From the NCBI GenBank assembly GCA_963975155.1, contig CAXBFG010000004.1, positions 1 to 64,000 on the forward strand: DNA of 64,000 bases, in the 5' to 3' direction. This DNA is from UBA5109 sp963975155 (GTDB taxonomy: Bacteria; Pseudomonadota; Gammaproteobacteria; Pseudomonadales; Pseudohongiellaceae). The position numbers and the translations under genes are program-made. The notes below the pieces were generated by a model that was given only the letters and a program-made list of their open reading frames with translations, searched no databases and was not told the DNA's origin. The stretch's first letter is position 1; the number at the start of each line of letters is the position of its first letter. Shown piece after piece: positions 61,763 through 64,000 of the stretch.

Positions 61763-63685
61763 TTATACAGTTTCTACCCTGCTGTAATTCTCAATATCCT
61801 GCTGTAGCAAAGCCTCAAACCGGGCGATTTCCATCACTCCCAGATCTTTACCTGTACGATCTCTGACCGATACGGTATTTGCGGCGACTTCTTTATCACC
61901 GGCTACAAGCAGGTAGGGTATTCGTTGTACTGTGTGCTCGCGGATTTTAAACCCGACCTTCTCATTTCTCAAGTCACTTTCGACTCTAAACCCTTTATTT
62001 TTAAGGGAATCCGTAATTTCTTTGCAATAATCAGCCTGTTTGTCCGTAATATTCAAAACTATTGCCTGAATCGGCGCCAACCAGGCGGGAAATGCCCCTT
62101 CGTAATGTTCGATTAAAATACCGATAAAACGTTCAAAAGAACCGAAAATTGCCCGGTGCAACATAACCGGCGTCTGACGACTATTGTCTTCAGCAACATA
62201 TTGCGCGCCCAGTCTTTCAGGCATGGAAAAATCCACCTGAATAGTACCGCATTGCTGCTCACGACCCATGCAGTCTTTTAAGGCAAATTCAATTTTCGGC
62301 CCATAAAAGGCTCCCTCACCCGGCAACAATTGCCATTCCCTGCCAGTGTTGTTTAAAGCAACTTCCAGTGCCGCTTCCGCCTGATCCCAGATTTCATCTG
62401 ATCCTACTCGTTGCTCTGGGCGCGTTGACAACCTTAAAATGATTTCTTCAAAACCGAAATCCTGATAAACCTTGTAGACCAGGTCAATAAAAACCGAGAC
62501 TTCATCCTGAATCTGATCTTCTGTGCAGAATATGTGTGCGTCATCCTGAGTGAAGGACCTTACTCTCATTAAACCGTGCATGCTGCCTGATGGTTCATAA
62601 CGATGACAGGAGCCAAATTCAGCCAGCCGCAAGGGTAAATCCCGATATGATTTCAGGCCTTGATTATAGACCTGCACATGACATGGACAGTTCATGGGTT
62701 TAATCGCATACATACGATTTTCGGATTCCACACTGAACATTTGCTCGGAAAATTTAGCCGAATGACCTGACTTATCCCATAAACTATAGTCAACCAATTG
62801 TGGTGTATTGATTTCCTTATAATCATTTTCAGTAAACAGCTTTTGCATGTAGTGCTTGATGCTCTGATAAATATTCCAGCCATGCGGATGCCAGAAAACC
62901 ATACCGGGAGCCTCTTCCTGAAAATGAAAGAGATCCAGCTTCTTACCGATCTTGCGGTGGTCCCGCCGCTCTGCTTCTTCCAGTAGATGCAGGTATTCGG
63001 CCAGATCTTTTTTATCACTCCAGGCGGTTCCGTAAATTCGTTGCAACATGGCATTTTTGGAATCACCACGCCAGTAGGCGCCGGCTACCGACATCAATTT
63101 GAAGACTTTGATATGGCCTGTACTGGGCACATGAGGGCCTCGGCACAGGTCAATAAAGTCGCCCTGCCTATAGAATGAAAGTCCTTCTTCGCTGGGAATA
63201 CTCTGGATAATTTCTACTTTGTATTGTTCTCCCATGGACTTGAACATCGCTACCGCTTCATCCCGGCTCATCAAGCTGCGTTCCACGCTTATATTGGCTT
63301 TGCTCAGTCGAAGCATTTCGCTTTCGATAGCTTCCAGGTCTTCAGGCGTAAAAGGTCGCTCAAAGGCAAAGTCATAAAAAAAACCGTTTTCTATAACCGG
63401 ACCTATAGTAACTTGGGCAGCAGGGAATAAATTCTGCACAGCATTTGCCATTAAATGCGCACAGGAATGCCGGATTATTTCCAGACCTTCCGGATCACGG
63501 GAAGTAATGATGGAAACCTGTGCATTTTGGGTAATTTCGAAAGAGGTATCTACAACTTGCCCGTCAACTACACCGGCCAGTGCTGCTTTAGCCAGGCCTG
63601 GGCCAATAGATTCTGCCAGGCCATGAACCGTAATCGCTTGTTCAAACTCACGCTGACTGCCATCTGGCAAAGTAATAGTTAACAT
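61763..63685 (-). CDS. thrS: Threonyl-tRNA synthetase
   Basis: 640 residues. The N-terminal TGS and editing (SAD) domains carry the HSCAHLMANAVQ metal motif, followed by the class II core with MNCPCHVQVY, motif 2 RVRSFTQDDAHIF and motif 3 HRAIFGSFERFIGILIE, and the anticodon-binding domain. First protein gene of the thrS-infC-rpmI-rplT-pheST-ihfA block. Confidence 0.98.
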   Translation of the reverse strand: MLTITLPDGSQREFEQAITVHGLAESIGPGLAKAALAGVVDGQVVDTSFEITQNAQVSIITSRDPEGLEIIRHSCAHLMANAVQNLFPAAQVTIGPVIENGFFYDFAFERPFTPEDLEAIESEMLRLSKANISVERSLMSRDEAVAMFKSMGEQYKVEIIQSIPSEEGLSFYRQGDFIDLCRGPHVPSTGHIKVFKLMSVAGAYWRGDSKNAMLQRIYGTAWSDKKDLAEYLHLLEEAERRDHRKIGKKLDLFHFQEEAPGMVFWHPHGWNIYQSIKHYMQKLFTENDYKEINTPQLVDYSLWDKSGHSAKFSEQMFSVESENRMYAIKPMNCPCHVQVYNQGLKSYRDLPLRLAEFGSCHRYEPSGSMHGLMRVRSFTQDDAHIFCTEDQIQDEVSVFIDLVYKVYQDFGFEEIILRLSTRPEQRVGSDEIWDQAEAALEVALNNTGREWQLLPGEGAFYGPKIEFALKDCMGREQQCGTIQVDFSMPERLGAQYVAEDNSRQTPVMLHRAIFGSFERFIGILIEHYEGAFPAWLAPIQAIVLNITDKQADYCKEITDSLKNKGFRVESDLRNEKVGFKIREHTVQRIPYLLVAGDKEVAANTVSVRDRTGKDLGVMEIARFEALLQQDIENYSRVETV

Positions 63686-63761
63686 TATGCTATAGCAGAA
63701 TCTCTTGTTCTGCCTTCCCCGTGTGAAATTAATGTATGATGCCTTCTTACAACATCAGAAT

Positions 63762-63839
<78 letters not shown>

Positions 63840-63938
63840 ATATCCTGCCAGGACCCAACTTGCATCCTGTAAATCCACTTTCTCTTCCCCCTGAAACCCT
63901 GTAAATATGCTAGTTACAGGCTTCCTGAAAGACCGGCG

Positions 63939-63967
63939 ATTATAGAGATACCAGGGCAAAATCACAA
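63939..63967 (-). promoter_or_regulatory. Sigma-70 promoter upstream of tRNA-Val/thrS
   Basis: On the minus strand TTGTGA (63967-63962), a 17-base spacer and a perfect TATAAT (63944-63939). It is about 100 bases before the tRNA 5' end, so the tRNA would be cut from a longer transcript that may run on into thrS. Confidence 0.7.
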
Positions 63968-64000
63968 GGAAATCAAAGGAGTCTGTAGTACAAAGCCATA

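Overview
The window reads as chromosomal DNA of a free-living gammaproteobacterium of moderate G+C content. The evidence is conserved gene order. The block thrS-infC-rpmI-rplT-pheS-pheT-ihfA matches enteric bacteria. The block ygfZ/sdhE/nadB/rpoE(algU)-rseA(mucA)-rseC(mucC)-mucD-lepA-lepB-DUF4845-rnc-era-recO matches Pseudomonas. The blocks nudJ-mnmA-hflD...purB-roxA and ffs-dnaX-ybaB-recR are also standard. An AlgP/H1-like lysine-alanine protein and an RssB/RssC-type signalling pair also point towards pseudomonad-like or marine gammaproteobacteria. The lineage is an inference; no rRNA gene is present to settle it.

Layout. 0.1-4.7 kb (minus): ung, lysS, prfB with its programmed frameshift, and moaE-moaD-moaC for molybdopterin synthesis. 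4.8-13.4 kb (plus): nudJ-mnmA-hflD, then an MFS transporter (plus) and a vapBC-like pair (minus) lying between hflD and purB, then purB-roxA, dusA and a TerB-like gene. 13.4-15.7 kb: a STAS antagonist plus a PP2C response regulator (minus) and a divergent PilZ protein. 15.7-24.8 kb (minus): hrpA, a small membrane protein, ycgN-ycgL-rnd, recR-ybaB-dnaX and the 4.5S RNA gene. 24.9-28.5 kb (minus): a C39-peptidase ABC exporter, its HlyD partner and an unlisted 50-residue membrane peptide. 28.6-33.7 kb: ampG, a LeuA-like synthase divergent from a MetE-like methyltransferase, uppP and tsaB. 33.8-39.9 kb (minus): the histone-like repeat protein, adk, mazG, rlmD, cysM and recO. 39.9-48.2 kb (minus): era, rnc, DUF4845, lepB, lepA, mucD, rseC, rseA, rpoE. 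48.3-56 kb: nadB, sdhE (minus), ygfZ, and a 1462-residue exported FecR-domain repeat protein. 56.2-63.8 kb (minus): tRNA-Pro, a MerR-like regulator, ihfA, pheT, pheS, rplT, rpmI, infC, thrS, tRNA-Val.

Most genes are housekeeping: translation, tRNA and rRNA modification, replication and recombination, envelope stress and precursor supply. The accessory or less explained content is the giant FecR protein with four ~270-residue repeats, the exporter operon with its small membrane peptide and no visible double-glycine substrate, the LeuA-like/MetE-like divergent pair, and the MFS/vapBC segment, whose PIN toxin has lost two catalytic aspartates. Embedded recoding signals are the prfB +1 site, an A10 run in dnaX with nearby stops in both other frames, and an AUU start for infC. 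I saw no insertion sequence, prophage, CRISPR array or rRNA gene.
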